Below, in pieces: positions 1 to 8,352 of a stretch of 36,728 nucleotides of DNA. The position numbers and the translations under genes were made by a program. The notes under the pieces were generated by a model, which was given only the letters and a program-made list of their open reading frames with translations, did no database searches and was not told the origin of the DNA. Numbering within the stretch: position 1 is the first letter of the stretch; each line of letters starts with the position of its first letter. The DNA is from Pirellulales bacterium (GTDB taxonomy: Bacteria; Planctomycetota; Planctomycetia; Pirellulales; UBA1268): contig JAQWMC010000026.1 of NCBI GenBank assembly GCA_029246985.1, positions 1-36,728 of the forward strand, read 5' to 3'.

Positions 1-299
1 AAATATTTCCCAAACAGCTGATCCTTATTGATTCGTCCAATCAAATCACTTGCCAAATCCCGTGGCTTTACACCCATTTTTTTAGCGAGTGGCATGGCCA
101 GTGTTGCCGTGAAGTCGCCGAACTTCGGGTCTGCCGTCTCACGAACCTGCTGAAGCAAAACCGGTATCTCTTCTGATGGTATTTTCAGGTCTCCTTCAGA
201 GACAGCTTGCTCAAGAACACCTGCAAGCACATCACGAAAAGCTCGCCTGAAATTTGTTACAGAACTTTCTTCGGACAACGAATTCGATCTTCTAGGCAT
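1..299 (-). CDS. argS: Arginine--tRNA ligase, N-terminal part (runs off left edge)
   Basis: Arginyl-tRNA synthetase charges tRNA-Arg in the cytoplasm. Only about the first 99 codons lie in the window. They match the family's N-terminal additional domain, which contacts the tRNA D-loop: the stretch DPKFGDFTATLAMPLAKKMG near residues 57-76, followed by KPRDLASDLI, is characteristic of ArgS. The class I HIGH and KMSKS motifs would lie beyond the left edge, so catalytic integrity cannot be judged. The start is the ATG at 297-299, with GGAG six bases upstream. It is the last gene of a minus-strand series after rsfS, separated by 121 bases, so it may be co-transcribed or have its own promoter there. 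The family call is confident; the remainder of the gene is unseen. Confidence 0.9.
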   Translation of the reverse strand, partial: MPRRSNSLSEESSVTNFRRAFRDVLAGVLEQAVSEGDLKIPSEEIPVLLQQVRETADPKFGDFTATLAMPLAKKMGVKPRDLASDLIGRINKDQLFGKY

Positions 300-420
300 G
301 TGTACTCCAACAAAACAGAACTCCGGCCGGCACGTAAGCGGGCACTACAACTTACTTCCGTACCAACCGTTTTTGTGCTCCCAACACTCCTTACAGCCCA
401 AAGCGTTCATCTCAGAAAAC

Positions 421-846
421 TCAACTGTCTGTACTTCGGGGGCTCTCTTCGCTCTGGGGAAGTTCCACGCGTTTCGCATCACCCCAGAGATGCTCCAGAT
501 CCCAGTATTGGCGTGAGTCGGCATCGAAAAGCTGGACAATCACGTCGCCGTAATCGAGGACGATCCAACGACTCTCATCGTAACCTTCGATCCCTCGCTT
601 CTCATCGCCCCACTCGGCCTTCACAACACGCTCAATTTCATCGGAGACTGCATGCATCTGACGACGGCTCGACCCTGTCGCAATAACGAAGTAGTCAAAC
701 ACTTCAGTGACTGAACGCAAATCCAGTATCCGAATATCTTTTCCACGGGTTTCTTCTATGATCCGCGCGATAGCGATCGCCAAGTCATGACCACGAGCAT
801 TTTCACGAATACTCTTGGGACTGGGTGTAGATTCTGTCACCGGCAA
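421..846 (-). CDS. rsfS: Ribosomal silencing factor RsfS (YbeB/Iojap family)
   Basis: RsfS binds ribosomal protein L14 (uL14) and blocks joining of the 30S and 50S subunits when nutrients are scarce. The 141-residue length fits the family. Recognisable family stretches include the helix ARIIEETRGKDIRILDLRSV (about residues 26-45), FDYFVIATGSSRRQMHAV, and the C-terminal GDVIVQLFDADSRQYWDLE followed by LW. No ATG is available near the N-terminus; the frame opens with TTG at 844-846, with an in-frame GTG two codons later, so the exact start is uncertain. In many bacteria rsfS follows nadD, but here it sits between coaX and argS. Position downstream of rpmA and obg suits a ribosome-assembly cluster. 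Confidence in the family is high. Confidence 0.93.
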   Translation of the reverse strand: MPVTESTPSPKSIRENARGHDLAIAIARIIEETRGKDIRILDLRSVTEVFDYFVIATGSSRRQMHAVSDEIERVVKAEWGDEKRGIEGYDESRWIVLDYGDVIVQLFDADSRQYWDLEHLWGDAKRVELPQSEESPRSTDS

Positions 847-925
847 CTCAAACGGTAAAAGGGTTCAGGAATTATCAATGCAATAAGAAGTTAACGAATC
901 TTGAGGCAAGGTAAAACGACAGAGC

Positions 926-1753
926 CTACAGGCCGGACATTCTCATGGCTGCAATGCCAATCCCGGACAGAACGAGGTCTGGAAACTCTCGGGCGTTTGA
1001 GAATTCGCCCCGAACAATCCCCCTCCACCCACCAGTCAGAAATATATCTGCTTCAGACCCAAGCTCTCGACGGGCTTCGTCTACCAGTCGACAAACCGCA
1101 CCACGAATTCCAAAACCAATTCCAGCGGCTATTGCATTATTTGTTGAACGGCCCGGCATGGGTGGAGGCGATGCGTTGCCAAGTGAAGACACTTCCGGCA
1201 AAAGGCTTGTTCCATCAGCAAGGGAACGAGCTAATAATGCCGGCCCTGGCAAGATGGCACCGCCAAGAAACTGCCTATCTGATGCCACCATGTCAACAGA
1301 AGCTGCAGTACCGCAGTCAATGACAATGCAGCCATTATTTGATGAAACAAGATGGCTTGCCGCGGTAGCCGCAGCAAGCCGATCAATTCCAACACGATCT
1401 GGCTGTTCAGTCTTCACTCCTAAAGGAAGATCTGAAAAATGAACTCGGTGCAGTTGGACAAGAAGTTGCCGAGTGCCGCTAATGGCTGAAATAGCTGTTT
1501 CGAGTTGCGCTGCCGCTGCATCACAAACGCTCGCTATATAAAATGTTGTCGAAGGAGAAACTACCGCCATCAACCAGCTTTCAAAATCGTCACAACTGAA
1601 GGCACGACTATCTAGCTCATACCGTCTTTCCAAAAGAGGCATGCCCTGACTAACCCCTGAAACGAGAGCCAGTTTTATCCTTGAGTTACCGACATCAGCG
1701 AGCAATACATTGCTCGTACGGTCAACTTCTTTTATGGAGACGTCAGCGGACAT
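926..1753 (-). CDS. coaX: Type III pantothenate kinase
   Basis: CoaX phosphorylates pantothenate, the first step of coenzyme A synthesis, and belongs to the ASKHA fold. Visible motifs (numbered from an upstream ATG at 1795) are the phosphate-binding DVGNSRIK (34-41), the PDRVGIDRL stretch (132-140), IDCGTAASVD (159-168), GGAILPGP (178-185) and a late TGG (254-256). This full set fits an active type III enzyme. Two starts are plausible. The ATG at 1795 overlaps the end of obg by 20 bases. The ATG at 1753 lies after the obg stop, has GGAAAG eight bases upstream and leaves the usual short lead before the first motif, so I chose it. The gene is probably translated with obg. Type III kinases are generally insensitive to feedback by CoA, which is family knowledge. 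Confidence 0.93.
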   Translation of the reverse strand: MSADVSIKEVDRTSNVLLADVGNSRIKLALVSGVSQGMPLLERRYELDSRAFSCDDFESWLMAVVSPSTTFYIASVCDAAAAQLETAISAISGTRQLLVQLHRVHFSDLPLGVKTEQPDRVGIDRLAAATAASHLVSSNNGCIVIDCGTAASVDMVASDRQFLGGAILPGPALLARSLADGTSLLPEVSSLGNASPPPMPGRSTNNAIAAGIGFGIRGAVCRLVDEARRELGSEADIFLTGGWRGIVRGEFSNAREFPDLVLSGIGIAAMRMSGL

Positions 1754-1775
1754 TACCGAATCTTTCCATCTAGCC

Positions 1776-2783
1776 TTATTGCGCATCACTGTCATGGGTG
1801 CTCTTAAGCTTTTTCGTTATCGACTGAAGAAGCTGAGGTAGTCCATCTCCGGTTACGGCACTTACTGCAATCACGTGAAGTCCCGTCTCGCTGGAAAGCT
1901 CTTCTCTCACCGTTTTCGCCTCTGCTAACTCGGATTTGCTTACAACGAGTATCTCAGGACGAGCACCGAGGGATTCATCATAGAGGCTCAATTCCTGACG
2001 TATTTTTTTGTAATTCGTCAATGGATCACTGCCATCAAGTGGAGCTGGCTCCACAACATGAACCAGAATACCTGCTCGCTCAACATGGCGAAGAAACTCA
2101 TGGCCAAGACCAACACCGGCATGGGCCCCTTCAATCAAACCTGGTAAATCAGCTAATACAAAACTCTGTTCTGGAGAAACCTCGACAATTCCAAGAACTG
2201 GTGACTTGGTTGTAAATGCATAGTTTGCAATTTCTGGGCGTGCATGAGACAGTCTCGATAATAACGTGCTTTTTCCTGCATTCGGAAGTCCAACCAGCCC
2301 CACGTCTGCAATAACCTTGAGCTCTAGAATCACGAGTCTCGAGACACCTACTTCACCAGCCGTCGACTCACGAGGTGCTCGATTAACTGACGACTTGAAA
2401 TGCACATTCCCACGGCCCCCAGAACCACCCTTGGCTACTACGATTTTTTCACCAGGGCGAGCAAGGTCTTTGATCTGAAGTCCTGTTGATTGATCGACAA
2501 CGATTGTGCCCGGAGGAACAAAAAGGGTGACGTCCTTCGCTGATCGCCCCTGGCGATTGTGAGGTCCACCTGACTTCCCGTGTTCAGCTCGCCATTGCTT
2601 TCTGTGAGAAAGACCTGCAAGTGAATCGACCCCAACCTTCGCTTCGAGAATAATACTGCCACCGCGTCCGCCGTCCCCACCATCGGGGCCGCCGCGGGCA
2701 ACATATTTTTCTCTACGAAAACTACTAATGCCGTTGCCGCCGTTGCCAGCGACTAACTCGACCTTGATTCGGTCAACAAACAC
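1776..2783 (-). CDS. obg: GTPase Obg/CgtA, short form without the C-terminal OCT domain
   Basis: Obg is a GTPase acting in late 50S subunit assembly and stress control. The glycine-rich Obg fold covers about residues 1-158, with FRREKYVARGGPDGGDGGRG at 22-41. The G domain follows: G1 GLPNAGKST (165-173), G2-type YAFTT (188-192), G3 DLPG (212-215) and G5-type SAV (308-310). The usual G4 NKxD is replaced by SKSE (282-285). At 335 residues it ends shortly after the G domain, so it lacks the OCT extension found in some family members. The start is GTG at 2781-2783; the N-terminus MFVDRIKVEL is typical. It lies 33 bases after rpmA, a very common rpmA-obg arrangement, and its stop overlaps or abuts coaX. 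Confidence 0.96.
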   Translation of the reverse strand: MFVDRIKVELVAGNGGNGISSFRREKYVARGGPDGGDGGRGGSIILEAKVGVDSLAGLSHRKQWRAEHGKSGGPHNRQGRSAKDVTLFVPPGTIVVDQSTGLQIKDLARPGEKIVVAKGGSGGRGNVHFKSSVNRAPRESTAGEVGVSRLVILELKVIADVGLVGLPNAGKSTLLSRLSHARPEIANYAFTTKSPVLGIVEVSPEQSFVLADLPGLIEGAHAGVGLGHEFLRHVERAGILVHVVEPAPLDGSDPLTNYKKIRQELSLYDESLGARPEILVVSKSELAEAKTVREELSSETGLHVIAVSAVTGDGLPQLLQSITKKLKSTHDSDAQ

Positions 2784-2816
2784 GTGATGGCCTCTCGGGC
2801 CCAGTACTGGAAAAAA

Positions 2817-3068
2817 TTAGTCTGCAACTTGATCAATATTCACTCGACGCCCTTTGCGATCAAAGCGAACTACACCATCGGAGAGAGCAAAGAGAGTGTA
2901 GTCATTGCCAATACCGACATTTGAGCCAGGGTGGAACTTTGTACCGACTTGACGAACCAAAATGCTGCCTGCAGTGACAGCCTGCCCACCAAACCTTTTT
3001 ACGCCGCGTCGCTGGGCGTTTGAATCTCGCCCATTCCTGCTGGAGCCTTGTCCTTTTTTATGAGCCAT
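2817..3068 (-). CDS. rpmA: 50S ribosomal protein L27 (bL27)
   Basis: L27 is a structural protein of the large subunit whose flexible N-terminal tail reaches the peptidyl transferase centre. The 83-residue product begins [20 protein letters not shown] and contains [19 protein letters not shown] and [18 protein letters not shown], all typical of L27. There is no Firmicutes-type N-terminal extension that would need proteolysis. The start is the ATG at 3066-3068. It is followed 33 bases later by obg, the usual partner. The gene rplU (L21), which normally lies directly before rpmA, is absent; the upstream gene is instead a secreted protein of unknown function, 73 bases away. The product is near certain. 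Confidence 0.98.
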   Translation of the reverse strand: MAHKKGQGSSRNGRDSNAQRRGVKRFGGQAVTAGSILVRQVGTKFHPGSNVGIGNDYTLFALSDGVVRFDRKGRRVNIDQVAD

Positions 3069-3141
3069 AGCTCAATCCTCAATCTTCTAAAATTTACTAA
3101 ATGACGAAACTGACAGGTCCACTGCTATCAGTTTTTGGAAA

Positions 3142-4878
3142 TTATAGAATATCCTCCTGCCGGGCATCGCGGAAGTCCCATACATATTCCTCGCCTTCGT
3201 TGGCTTTCATAGCCCTTTTGAAGAGTTCTGGACCCTCATGGCCAAACAATCCTTTAAGAAGTTCCTCACGATCATCTTCTTTTCGATCACCGACCCGTCC
3301 CGTGTCATCCTCAGCCGGATTTGCCACCGTTAAAAGCTTCGGCAACACCACTTCAAGCGCCCGTCGACTTCCTGCCTGTTGAAGCTTCTCGCCATCCACC
3401 TGCATGAGATGCAACAACGCAGCGGTACGAGCAATTGCTACCTCATGAGAAATTTGATCCAGGACAGGAGAGGCTTCTCCAAAAAATCCTGCTGCCTCCT
3501 GACGTCGAATATTCATATCCGGTGCTTTTTCAAGTTCATTCACGATTCGAGCAAATGAGGTTAATGGATCGGCTAGCACCTGCTCTGGAGTCAGATTGAT
3601 TTTCCCAAGAGACTCTCGCCTTCGTCTATCTTGCTTCGGTGATACCGGCCCTGCTACTGCCTCCAGCAATTCTTCCATCCAGCCGACAGCCTGCTCTCCA
3701 AGAAAGGCCTCCACCAGACTCTCGCGTTCCGTCACGCTGTCAACTTTCGCTAACGTTTGGGCAAACTTTTCAACCGGTACTAAGCCAGCGCCTCCCTCCC
3801 AGTTTTCTTTCTCTGGTTCGAGGAAATCTTGCCAACGCACTCCAAGGTCACGCACACCTTCGACATATTCAGCCTGCGTAAGAGCCGCTCGACTGGTAGC
3901 CTCAAGGAGTCGTGACCCAAGCGTTAATTTTTCAAATAGCCCCGAATGAACAACACGTACTTCATCGAAATCATCATGATCGGCATCCCCCGGATGATAA
4001 AAATCGAGACGCAGGCACTCTAACTCACGACGTTCATACTCTGGAGCATGCTCAAGATCTGTCTCAAATTCTGCGTCGTGTCGCCACCGAATGGAGTTTG
4101 TTAGTCCATAAATAAATACTGTAAAAAAATCTATTCGTGGATCAATTTCCTGCCATATAGCTACACCCCACCGCTCTTCCCCGGGCTGGATAGGACGCTC
4201 TGAAATCGAAACACTGTCGTGCAGCATATCGAATGGAATTTTTTCCCGACGGCTAATTGGTGCAACTGCTGTTGAAACGAGCCGATCGAGATGATCCTGA
4301 TGCTCTAAAAGCCCTTCGTCCCGACTTAATGCCTCATGAGTCTCAAAAACAAAGTGAGGTTCAAAGTGAATCGATTGATTAACACACTGCGTAGTCGGCT
4401 TCGTAAGGTCATCGTTACCCTCCTCATCTTTTTCAAAAACAACTCGCCGCGTGGATCCCTTTGAACTGGTAGTCGCTTTTGCACGTTCATCAACAGCAAC
4501 GTTCCGAACTCGATACAGGAGATACCAGACTCGCTCTTTTTGTATTTCAAGATTCTTCCCAGGCACCTCAACTTCTATTGTCCGTGGTGGCCGGTACGCA
4601 AACTCAAGACACCAGACGTCTCGCAGAAACTGTCGGTCACTTGCTAAACCAATTAACGTCTCATGCGTTGGCGCGTGGGAAGGATCCCATGCTCCACCTC
4701 GTCCCTGAGCTAACTCATGAAGATTGGCTTTTTGAGCAACGTCATCAACTGATTGATCTGGTGGGATCACAGTCAGGCTTTCTGTACTTGGGCGGTCATC
4801 CGCAAGGACGAATGCCAGACCTGTACAGCCAATACATGCGATTGCACACAGACGCACGAGTTGATTCATCCCACACAT
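3142..4878 (-). CDS. Secreted protein of unknown function
   Basis: I do not recognise this 578-residue protein. It starts with an N-terminal signal-peptide-like segment, a basic and hydrophobic stretch MCGMNQLVRLCAIACIGCTG with a plausible signal peptidase I site after residue 26 (VLA/DD). It is therefore probably exported to the periplasm or surface. The mature part is soluble and rich in acidic residues, and I see no further membrane segments. It lacks obvious catalytic motifs. Patches such as ERWGVAIWQEIDPRIDFFTV and IYGLTNSIRWRHDAEFE look like a folded beta-containing core, while the C-terminal third is helical. GGAG lies seven bases before the ATG at 4876-4878. It precedes rpmA by 73 bases on the same strand, so it could share a transcript with the ribosomal genes, but nothing shows a functional link. 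Confidence 0.75.
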   Translation of the reverse strand: MCGMNQLVRLCAIACIGCTGLAFVLADDRPSTESLTVIPPDQSVDDVAQKANLHELAQGRGGAWDPSHAPTHETLIGLASDRQFLRDVWCLEFAYRPPRTIEVEVPGKNLEIQKERVWYLLYRVRNVAVDERAKATTSSKGSTRRVVFEKDEEGNDDLTKPTTQCVNQSIHFEPHFVFETHEALSRDEGLLEHQDHLDRLVSTAVAPISRREKIPFDMLHDSVSISERPIQPGEERWGVAIWQEIDPRIDFFTVFIYGLTNSIRWRHDAEFETDLEHAPEYERRELECLRLDFYHPGDADHDDFDEVRVVHSGLFEKLTLGSRLLEATSRAALTQAEYVEGVRDLGVRWQDFLEPEKENWEGGAGLVPVEKFAQTLAKVDSVTERESLVEAFLGEQAVGWMEELLEAVAGPVSPKQDRRRRESLGKINLTPEQVLADPLTSFARIVNELEKAPDMNIRRQEAAGFFGEASPVLDQISHEVAIARTAALLHLMQVDGEKLQQAGSRRALEVVLPKLLTVANPAEDDTGRVGDRKEDDREELLKGLFGHEGPELFKRAMKANEGEEYVWDFRDARQEDIL

Positions 4879-5169
4879 AACACGCTCCAGGCATCATTTC
4901 GAAAGATTAAACTGATTCAAAATCCACTATTATTGTTTGTCAGAGAGCAAATAAACCAGTTGGAACTCCTACAAACACTTCTTCTTACTTTTTTATTTTC
5001 TCAAAATCTTGTATTTCATGACCACCTTATGAACCTTGGGTATCAATAAGCCAAAAAATCCATCATCCGGCTCATAATCTGTTTGCACTCCTCACCATCT
5101 GGCTGAAAATTTATCGCCCACGAACAAGATCAGCCCGAAACACAACATATTTCTACTAAAGGATTCTGC
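4879..5169. other. AT-rich non-coding gap between the unknown secreted-protein gene and parA
   Basis: This 291-base gap separates two minus-strand genes and presumably holds the end of the parA transcript and the promoter of the gene at 4878. It is notably AT-rich with several short T and A runs. I found no convincing open reading frame, no tRNA-like fold, no clear rho-independent terminator and no confident promoter motif. Confidence 0.5.
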
Positions 5170-6060
5170 CTAGGCTGCCATTTTATTTATTTCACATGGC
5201 TCTCCGAGCTGCAATTTTGGCAGAACAGCAGCATCCACTTCAGCGGCCAGGTTGTGATAGTCAGATGCGCCATTGGAATCATTGGCGTATTCGAAAATCG
5301 ACTGACCAAAGCTTGGTGCCTCAGCCAATCTGATATTTCGTCGAATCTTCGTCTGAAAGACTCTGGCATCCTTCCACGCTGGGTGCCCTTTACCCGTTTC
5401 TGCAAAAAAAGATTCAACATCTCGTCCAACCTCAGCAGCGAGTCGCGTACCTGCCTCGTACAGGCAGAGTGCCACTCCGAGTAAACGCAAACGGGGGTTG
5501 ATGTGTTCCGCTGAGAGTTCAATCGTCTCAAGTAGTTTACTCAGCCCGTGGAGAGCGAGGAAATGTGGTTGCAGAGGAAGCAAAACCTCATCAACCGCTG
5601 CCATCGCATTTAATGAAAGCAGTCCTAACGACGGTGGGCAATCGATAATAATGTAGTCAAATCGTAACGGCTGCTTGTCATCGTGAGTGCTTGTAATCTG
5701 GTGGGAACCACTACTATCAGCCACGCTTTTTAGCCTCTCACGCAGGATCGACTCCCGACCAGAACGCCCGGCAAGAGCCATTTCTGCCACCGAAAGATCG
5801 AGATGTGAAGGAACGACCCAAAGGTTTTCTTGAGCTCGAACAATTGCATCTACTATTGGTTGCTCGTTAACAAGTACATCGTAAGCCGTACATGGAGTCG
5901 ATGTCGGTGAGACACCGACATGAAGCGTCGCATGGGCCTGAGGATCAAGATCAATGAGACAAACCTTTTTCCGTAATCGAGACAGTGCGACGGCAAGATT
6001 CACCGAAGTCGTTGTTTTGCCAACACCTCCCTTTTGATTCGCTATCGCAATCGATCGCAT
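5170..6060 (-). CDS. ParA/Soj-type ATPase
   Basis: ParA-family P-loop ATPases act in chromosome or plasmid partition or in positioning of other cargo. The deviant Walker A motif KGGVGKTT covers residues 10-17, including the signature lysine K10. The Walker A' region CLIDLDPQAHAT follows at 34-45, and the Walker B-like DYIIIDCPPSLG at 135-146. The C-terminal motif RRNIRLAEAPSFGQSIFEY (240-258) is typical of chromosomal Soj/ParA proteins. At 296 residues the length is slightly above average because of a low-complexity insert at about 114-133. No parB follows on either side; the next gene downstream is 291 bases away and unrelated. So its partner is either elsewhere or not ParB. The ATG at 6058-6060 is preceded by GAGAGG. 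The family is secure; the cargo is unknown. Confidence 0.9.
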   Translation of the reverse strand: MRSIAIANQKGGVGKTTTSVNLAVALSRLRKKVCLIDLDPQAHATLHVGVSPTSTPCTAYDVLVNEQPIVDAIVRAQENLWVVPSHLDLSVAEMALAGRSGRESILRERLKSVADSSGSHQITSTHDDKQPLRFDYIIIDCPPSLGLLSLNAMAAVDEVLLPLQPHFLALHGLSKLLETIELSAEHINPRLRLLGVALCLYEAGTRLAAEVGRDVESFFAETGKGHPAWKDARVFQTKIRRNIRLAEAPSFGQSIFEYANDSNGASDYHNLAAEVDAAVLPKLQLGEPCEINKMAA

Positions 6061-6202
6061 GTCACCAGCCTCTCGGAAACGGTGCTGAAAAAACTCAAAT
6101 GTCGGTTACCTCATCAACTGCCTCTTTCAGAGACGATAGCTCCGGCAATATGTTCAACAAAAGACGTCTTTTCCCCGTGTTAACTGCAGGCCAACCCAGA
6201 AA

Positions 6203-6748
6203 TCAGTTCGAACCGTCCCATTTCGCTGTGCTTTCAACCCACGTTTTCAGACCTTTTGCCATTCTTCCCAAAGCAACCCGCCCAGGCCTCCCAGCTACCG
6301 TCAAGTTCGCTCCTTCAGAATTTCCCACGAAATCGATAACAACCACGGTTTGTTCGACACCAGTTTTTTGTTTGGTATCAGAAAAAACCAGAGCAAGATC
6401 CCATGCAGCATCCGGCAACGGTACGAGCTTCGCATTGTCTTTTCCTACCCAGCGAAAATTTGCATCTTCAACAAGGCCCCTCCGGAGATGCACCAGCCCT
6501 TTTGCTTCGGTAATGTCTTCGACCCGAACAGCTTCTAAACGGCCCGTGTGCCGACTGCCAGAGAGTGGCTTCAGCTGCCACAATTCAACGAATGGTGATT
6601 TCGATATCTGCTCGGTGGCCCTTGTGCCATAAAAAGCCAGACATCGACGGGTCTGCTGCCATTGAAACCAAACACCGACTCCGGCCGCCATGAGACCAAG
6701 AAAAAGAAGACCGATAACGAGCATGGAACCGGGTGTGCTTCGGGCCAC
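6203..6748 (-). CDS. Single-pass membrane protein of unknown function
   Basis: I do not recognise this 181-residue protein. One hydrophobic segment at about residues 9-28 (MLVIGLLFLGLMAAGVGVWF) near the N-terminus should anchor it. The rest, with alternating polar and hydrophobic residues, looks like a small alpha/beta domain without cysteines or obvious catalytic residues. The positively charged N-terminus suggests the soluble domain lies outside the cytoplasm. The start is GTG at 6746-6748, supported by AAGG about eight bases upstream; an ATG eight codons in is an alternative. It lies 142 bases before parA on the same strand and is divergent from the small gene at 6878. Co-transcription with parA is possible but unproven. 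Confidence 0.7.
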   Translation of the reverse strand: MARSTPGSMLVIGLLFLGLMAAGVGVWFQWQQTRRCLAFYGTRATEQISKSPFVELWQLKPLSGSRHTGRLEAVRVEDITEAKGLVHLRRGLVEDANFRWVGKDNAKLVPLPDAAWDLALVFSDTKQKTGVEQTVVVIDFVGNSEGANLTVAGRPGRVALGRMAKGLKTWVESTAKWDGSN

Positions 6749-6877
6749 AACGCTGCCTTTTTATGAAAAAACTGCTGAAAAACAAAGAATAGTCGAGCCA
6801 CTCACTTTCTCAATATATACTCATCAGTAAATTTGTACGAATGAAACGTTACAACATAATTGTCAGAGAAAGCACCG

Positions 6878-7105
6878 ATGCCTAATCAGTTTGATCCATA
6901 CAGGGATGCACTCGTCGTCGAAAAGCACACCGTTTGGCCTGATGAGTACGAAGATTGGTCGGAGAACGACCGTAGCCGCATTGAGACACTGCTTCATGCT
7001 ACTCCAGAAGAAGCATTAGATCTTGACTACGTGCGTCAACATTCCGGATTCGCTCGCATTATTACTGTGACTCCCGACGACCTTGAACGAGTGGCGGCGG
7101 CATAA
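6878..7105 (+). CDS. Small protein of unknown function upstream of aroB
   Basis: This short gene encodes about 75 residues beginning MPNQFDPYRDALVVEKHTVW. It has no signal peptide, membrane segment or cysteine pair. The composition is acidic and helix-prone: PDEYEDWSENDRSRIETLLH, then EEALDLDYVRQHSGFARIIT, ending in a run of alanines. I chose the ATG at 6878, with a purine-rich GAGAAAG upstream, over an in-frame TTG at 6860. The coding appearance is supported by the tight linkage to aroB, whose best start lies one base after this stop, implying translational coupling. The function is unknown. My impression that similar small proteins precede aroB in other planctomycetes is from memory and untested here. 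Confidence 0.7.
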   Translation: MPNQFDPYRDALVVEKHTVWPDEYEDWSENDRSRIETLLHATPEEALDLDYVRQHSGFARIITVTPDDLERVAAA

Positions 7106-7106
7106 C

Positions 7107-8240
7107 GTGGAACGACATGAAATCAATGTGCGGCTGGATGAAAGCGTTGCAACGACCCAACCAGCAACTCGTTCGTACACAATTCATGTTGGTGACACGA
7201 TACTTCAAGACCTTGGGGTTTTACTTGCGAATGACGGTGTGCAAAGAGCGGTCGTTGTTTCTGATCAAGCCGTGAGTGGGACACACGGAAAGACGGTGAC
7301 AAGAGTTCTGCGAGACACGTCGATAACACTCGACCACCTCTCGATTCCATCAGGTGAAGCATCCAAGTCTCTTACTGAATCTGAGCGGTTGTGGAATGAA
7401 TTCGCTCGTCTCAAGATCGATCGCAAAACAGCAATACTCGCAGTCGGCGGTGGTGTTGTGGGCGACCTTACGGGGTTTGTCGCTGCAACATTTTCGCGAG
7501 GCTTACATTTCTGGCAGGTACCAACGACATTAGTTGCCCAGGTTGACAGCGCTATCGGCGGAAAAACAGGGGTGAATCTTCCAGCGGGTAAAAATCTCGT
7601 TGGAGCTTTTTGGCAACCTCGAGGAGTCGTGGCCGACATAAGTACGCTTACAACTCTTCCTGATCGTGAATATGTCAGCGGGCTCGCTGAAGTCGTAAAA
7701 TATGGAATGATTTTAGATACTGAATTTTTTCATTGGCTCGAAGACAATGCTCTTCGGGTTCGAGATCGAGAAAAACAATCTGTAGTCCATATTGTGCGTC
7801 GCTCTGCAGAGCTCAAGACCTTTGTTGTCGAGAGGGATGAACGAGAAATCACTGGACTGCGAGCCTGCTTAAACTACGGTCATACATTCGCCCATGCATT
7901 CGAAACAGCAACTGGCTACGGCACACTTCTCCATGGCGAGGCCGTTTCTCTTGGGATGATGGCGGCAGCAAGCCTCGCCTGCTCAATGAACCGTATTGAT
8001 CAACTCATTGTTGATCGACAACAAAAACTTCTTGAAACACTTGGACTACCTGTTTCAACAACAACACTAAACGGTATAGAAGACGAAAATCTTCTGGGGA
8101 TTATGTCCCGAGACAAAAAAAACATTGGCGGCAAACTACGATTTATTCTCCCAAGTACGATCGGCAAAGTCGAAACTGTTGACAATGTTTGTCGTGAATT
8201 TGTCATCTCAGCAATCAACAGAATCCGCCGGGATGCCTAG
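7107..8240 (+). CDS. aroB: 3-dehydroquinate synthase
   Basis: AroB converts DAHP to 3-dehydroquinate, the second step of the shikimate pathway, using NAD and a divalent metal in the cytoplasm. The nucleotide-binding AVGGGVVGDLTGFVAATFSR runs over about residues 112-131, followed by VPTTLVAQVDSAIGGKTGVN (138-157). The three metal ligands appear intact: Glu in SGLAEVVKYG (E194), His in NYGHTFAHAFE (H259) and His in LLHGEAVSLGM (H276). The length of about 378 residues is normal. No ATG opens the frame; a TTG at 7083 overlaps the preceding gene, while the GTG at 7107 lies just after its stop and leaves a normal N-terminus, so I prefer it. Everything needed for activity is present. No other shikimate genes are in the window. 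Confidence 0.95.
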   Translation: MERHEINVRLDESVATTQPATRSYTIHVGDTILQDLGVLLANDGVQRAVVVSDQAVSGTHGKTVTRVLRDTSITLDHLSIPSGEASKSLTESERLWNEFARLKIDRKTAILAVGGGVVGDLTGFVAATFSRGLHFWQVPTTLVAQVDSAIGGKTGVNLPAGKNLVGAFWQPRGVVADISTLTTLPDREYVSGLAEVVKYGMILDTEFFHWLEDNALRVRDREKQSVVHIVRRSAELKTFVVERDEREITGLRACLNYGHTFAHAFETATGYGTLLHGEAVSLGMMAAASLACSMNRIDQLIVDRQQKLLETLGLPVSTTTLNGIEDENLLGIMSRDKKNIGGKLRFILPSTIGKVETVDNVCREFVISAINRIRRDA

Positions 8241-8352
8241 CCTGTTTCGAGAAGCAAACAGCAGGTTATTCAGCAGATATGTAGCCAAAAATCACATGAG
8301 ACGTGTCATCACACATTGCATGCCATTGGCATCACTCTTTGTAAAGTGATTC

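Noticed and set aside
945-1442. Long plus-strand open frame opposite coaX (165 codons)
   Set aside because: It is the antisense of a gene with clear family motifs, and its composition (Ser/Arg/Pro-rich) is that of a shadow frame.
6061-6202. Possible tRNA-like T-loop sequence near 6206
   Set aside because: A TTCGAA match exists, but no acceptor, anticodon or D-arm can be folded around it.
8318-8348. Small inverted repeats between aroB and the PAP2 gene as a bidirectional terminator
   Set aside because: Stems are only five to six bases with a bulge, and no proper T-run follows in either direction.
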